Shown: piece after piece, positions 36,301 through 37,712 of the stretch
Numbering within the stretch: the first letter of the stretch is position 1
Layout: each line of letters opens with the position of its first letter
Assembly (NCBI GenBank): GCA_001839685.1
Contig: MLAK01001031.1
Span: 1 to 37,712, forward strand
DNA: 37,712 bases
Origin: Tritrichomonas foetus
Lineage: Eukaryota > Parabasalia > Tritrichomonadida > Tritrichomonadidae
Direction of reading: 5' to 3'
Notes under the pieces: generated by a model
Told to the model about the DNA's origin: nothing
Database searches by the model: none
The model's input: only the letters and a program-made list of their open reading frames with translations
Made by a program: the position numbers and the translations under genes

Positions 36301-37325
36301 ATCAAAGAACCTTCAATTGGGATTCCTTCAATTCCAGGATGAAATGGAAAAGGTAAAGAATATTCGTGTTTTCCACGACCTAATGGATAATCTGTATAAA
36401 TAGAATATTTTGTTTTTCCAATTCTAAATTCACATCTAATTAAATGTAATCTAATTGACATTGTTATTGGCAAAATGCTTGGATTGTTTTTGATTTGAAT
36501 TTCTGACCACTCAGATCCATTTTCCGGGGCTGTATGCTTAAACCATTTTATAGAAAGTGCTGCATATGGACAATGAATAACATGTCCCTCATCCACTTCA
36601 GTCACCGTTAATTTTGGTTTCAAATTTAATTCATTTTCTTTAATATACTGTTGAACATCTTTCGTGAGAAATTGTTGAGACTGAAGTAATTCCTCACGAC
36701 TATTTTCATACGCAATTGGCTTTCTTCCTTTTCTCAAGGAATATCCAACAAGCGGAGATAATTCAAAGCTTCTTCTAAAATCATCGGTTTCAATTTTCTT
36801 TTGATTTATTTTTTTCAAAAAAATTGACCCAAATGCGGCAATGATGAGGTGAACTGGCGCTTGCAAAGGGTTCCCTCTGAGATCCAAATATTCAAGTCTT
36901 GGGAAATATGGGATTCCTTTAAAATCTGTAATCCGATTATTGACTAGCGAAAGTTTTCTCAAATTTGGAAATGATGGAATTCGCGCAAGCGAGATTAAAT
37001 TGCAGTCATCTAAAAAAAGTGATCGAAGTTTATCTAAATAAGGCAGTATATTGTTATTGAGTGGATTTTGTGATAAATTGAGTGATCGAACATTTGGCCC
37101 AATATTTCGAAGAGATTTTGGCGTCAACCTGTTCCCACTAAGATCAAGAAGTAAAACATGCGAATTTTTGACTGTTTCGAGATCTCCTGGCGTTTGCGGA
37201 AGTTGGCCCATCTGATTTGATGCAAATTTTTTAAGATTATGATCTTTATGACTAACGCATGGCGACATAGATCGATCCCGTCGATATTTAATCGGAATTC
37301 TGGGTGATCTCGGGGAGCGCATCAT
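33309..37325 (-). CDS. AIR9-like protein: basic N-terminus, leucine-rich repeats and Ig-like A9 repeats
   Basis: 1338 residues. The first about 50 residues are basic and Ser/Pro/Arg-rich (MMRSPRSPRIPIKYRRDRS), as in the microtubule-binding region of plant AIR9. Residues about 55-165 are leucine-rich repeats (LLLDLSGNRLT, VRSLNLSQNPL, LRSLFLDDCNL, LRKLSLVNNRI, LEYLDLRGNPL). From about 240 to 1220 follow roughly ten Ig-like A9 repeats, recognisable by W(Y/F)..., Y.~..~DVG..L/F and (P/V)....G..G patterns (for example QRWYRETDEGWEFVSDELN). A conserved C-terminal domain of about 115 residues ends it. AIR9 in Arabidopsis marks cortical microtubules and the cortical division site; homologues are known in land plants and some excavates, including trichomonads. 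In a trichomonad it probably decorates flagellar, axostylar or cortical microtubules (inference). Confidence 0.85.
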   Translation of the reverse strand: MMRSPRSPRIPIKYRRDRSMSPCVSHKDHNLKKFASNQMGQLPQTPGDLETVKNSHVLLLDLSGNRLTPKSLRNIGPNVRSLNLSQNPLNNNILPYLDKLRSLFLDDCNLISLARIPSFPNLRKLSLVNNRITDFKGIPYFPRLEYLDLRGNPLQAPVHLIIAAFGSIFLKKINQKKIETDDFRRSFELSPLVGYSLRKGRKPIAYENSREELLQSQQFLTKDVQQYIKENELNLKPKLTVTEVDEGHVIHCPYAALSIKWFKHTAPENGSEWSEIQIKNNPSILPITMSIRLHLIRCEFRIGKTKYSIYTDYPLGRGKHEYSLPFPFHPGIEGIPIEGSLMNCLGLPIPAKVAWVKEGATIAKDTKQIILTNKEINKSVACVMQPYCKQDNLIAFSTVFAATDVVKPLYPIVSGITFPETVMEEETIIFTRVMLPDREGASEIHIEKSFSPSGNWAIIETLEPGHLKYKPKGTDVGYFLRISYTPVTDDGYRGETCYFYSQAKVLSSAPKFSNPFIAGVPKTCYPLVAIADYSGGIPGNCTCDWFFSKRPINTKHGPSKRLQKVAHNTQYFTPTEEMADGYLAVLMIPVRKDDVYGEQCFYAMDTPIILDDAPRPFEVPKEAIVGKRMRFPCVCDILLSKPTGFCGFDFLKSSDTYTPREKHAGRILRVVNETGDIIVGPIKIANPVILTVRITADKWQVSHVANIEVTHKSCKPEQLEILWLRIGPNYEKAVALNTPEYVIQPEDASFQLQAVVTPLDNENHKKEPFYSDLSPVIKVDNYSEPIIVGDMSENGTITIDAYKEIDNVVWYHYMSKSQLYQIGEGLSLQLESKDVGKFIRAKVTLKNGIVVYTSSKTTVAPCMPKVEVVLPKVIHEGDIIRPQILYQGGMEGKSDQRWYRETDEGWEFVSDELNFKVTAVDVDCILRFVYIPYRNDKERGEEVMIECGPVDPLPPTARNVRIQQNSKGYLEVLCDYVGGFEGKSFIIWRVYDHKNHPKNVGKTCEREIPPNANFVGKTVDAIYVPIRFDGAGGQPVITSNQIVVEPLPTVQSAEILVKKGRVIEGNKMRCNAQLSKGATAFYQWHHGDGKAWEAIKGATEVEYIPNHDDVGFYMLCSIVAVNEKGWKSLSFAATTISPVGPPDPVLKIISTSDKILAGMILTVNVELTQKKRLLWQRETEDDWINISFEEEYVVTCNDIGCRLRALTSDGLESEPTNPIELEKTLSLYIKAMLRTASFKFIGNPKVGPVIWTVTATPYCLMMETSAGNKKKSKWNLVQAEAVDGTVDEMVLFMDKSSKFVMIPTFFNIDPRLNSIIKPTQVRDYVVSVLLGIKKSHQK

Positions 37326-37712
37326 CTTTTGATGACGCAGGATTTTACAATTTTAAACGTAAATTTTCACAATTTTTTATTTTTGAGGAATTTTTTTGAG
37401 AGAAATAGAGCGTTTGACTCCCCATTTGTCTTATTTTGCTTAGCTTTTGCAACATTTATTTTACAATGGGAAGCAAATACAGTCAAGAATTTTTGCGCAA
37501 AAATTTTTTACAAATTTTTAGAAAATTGCCTATCTAACTTTGGCCTATTTGAATGACGCAAAATATTTTCTATGATACGATAAATCACTTTTTTTTCAAA
37601 AGTGGATCAATTTGAGAAATTTTGTGATTCTTCTTTTTTTCATTTAAATTAGTAGAGTATACAGTTGTGATAAATTGCGCTTCGCTCAATTTATCCCAAC
37701 TGAAAATTTCAT
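37326..37712. other. Upstream region of the AIR9-like gene, right edge of window
   Basis: No gene is seen; an open stretch at 37329-37556 has low-complexity Phe/Asn composition. On the minus strand TCATC lies only about 8 bases before the AIR9-like ATG. A small hairpin CACTTTT/AAAAGTG is at 37586-37604, and a longer palindrome lies at 37662-37702. Confidence 0.45.
37662..37702. repeat. 41-bp imperfect palindrome, TA-flanked, possible transposon end
   Basis: Arms CAGTTG-T-GATAAATTG-C-GC and GC-T-CAATTTATC-C-CAACTG fold with three single mismatches around a TTC loop, 17 paired bases in all. It is preceded by TA (37659-37660, then A) and starts CAGT like the ends of the pogo-like transposon, but the sequence differs from those ends. 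It could be a mobile-element terminus entering from the right, a tiny MITE, or a structured element. Confidence 0.6.

Overview
The window looks like nuclear DNA of a parabasalid (trichomonad) protist, most like Tritrichomonas or Trichomonas. The basis is A+T-rich DNA, densely packed genes that are all open without introns, and eukaryotic families: SNW1/SKIP, MAP65/PRC1, SAPS, UGGT, a CAMK-type kinase, an AIR9-like protein and a roadblock/LAMTOR protein. A hydrogenosome-type [FeFe]-hydrogenase joined to a cytochrome-P450-reductase-like module points the same way. Several genes carry a TCA-type initiator motif shortly upstream of the ATG, as trichomonad promoters do. The species assignment is inference.

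Layout. 1-3574: a GC-rich inverted-repeat cluster, a SAPS/PP6-regulatory-like gene, then about 1.6 kb with no convincing gene. 3575-6859: an [FeFe]-hydrogenase and a flavodoxin/FAD-reductase module in the same frame, separated by one TGA inside a conserved hydrogenase C-terminal motif. 7114-7187: tRNA-Lys(CUU) on the minus strand. 7428-8906 (-): MAP65/ASE1/PRC1-like microtubule bundler. 9476-10153: FCP1/SCP-like phosphatase, followed by a 20-bp tandem repeat. 10843-14628: giant tail-anchored coiled-coil (golgin-like) protein. 15310-15690 (-): roadblock/LAMTOR3-like protein, divergent from a tiny RRM-like ORF broken by one TAA. 16217-18278: a complete TA-flanked pogo/Tc1-mariner-type transposon with 42-bp perfect terminal repeats and a transposase split at an A7 run.

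18971-20107 (-): SNW1/Prp45 splicing factor, divergent from a UGGT-like protein (20286-23513) whose catalytic DxD is altered. 23929-25266 (-): CAMK-type kinase. 26306-29149 (-): large Asn/Ser-rich protein of unknown family. 29786-32389: protein apparently built of many diverged ubiquitin-like folds with a Gln-rich repeat. 32686-33072: very small HP1-like chromo/chromo-shadow protein. 33309-37325 (-): AIR9-like LRR plus Ig-like-repeat microtubule protein. The right edge holds a 41-bp imperfect palindrome that resembles a transposon end.

The genes do not form an operon. Two (MAP65-like and AIR9-like) suggest microtubule/cytoskeletal roles and two (UGGT-like, golgin-like) endomembrane roles. The most notable points are the single-stop split of the hydrogenase-reductase fusion, the frameshifted transposon, the degenerate UGGT and HP1 active sites, and the poly-ubiquitin-like protein. 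All family calls are by eye from motifs; no database search was run.
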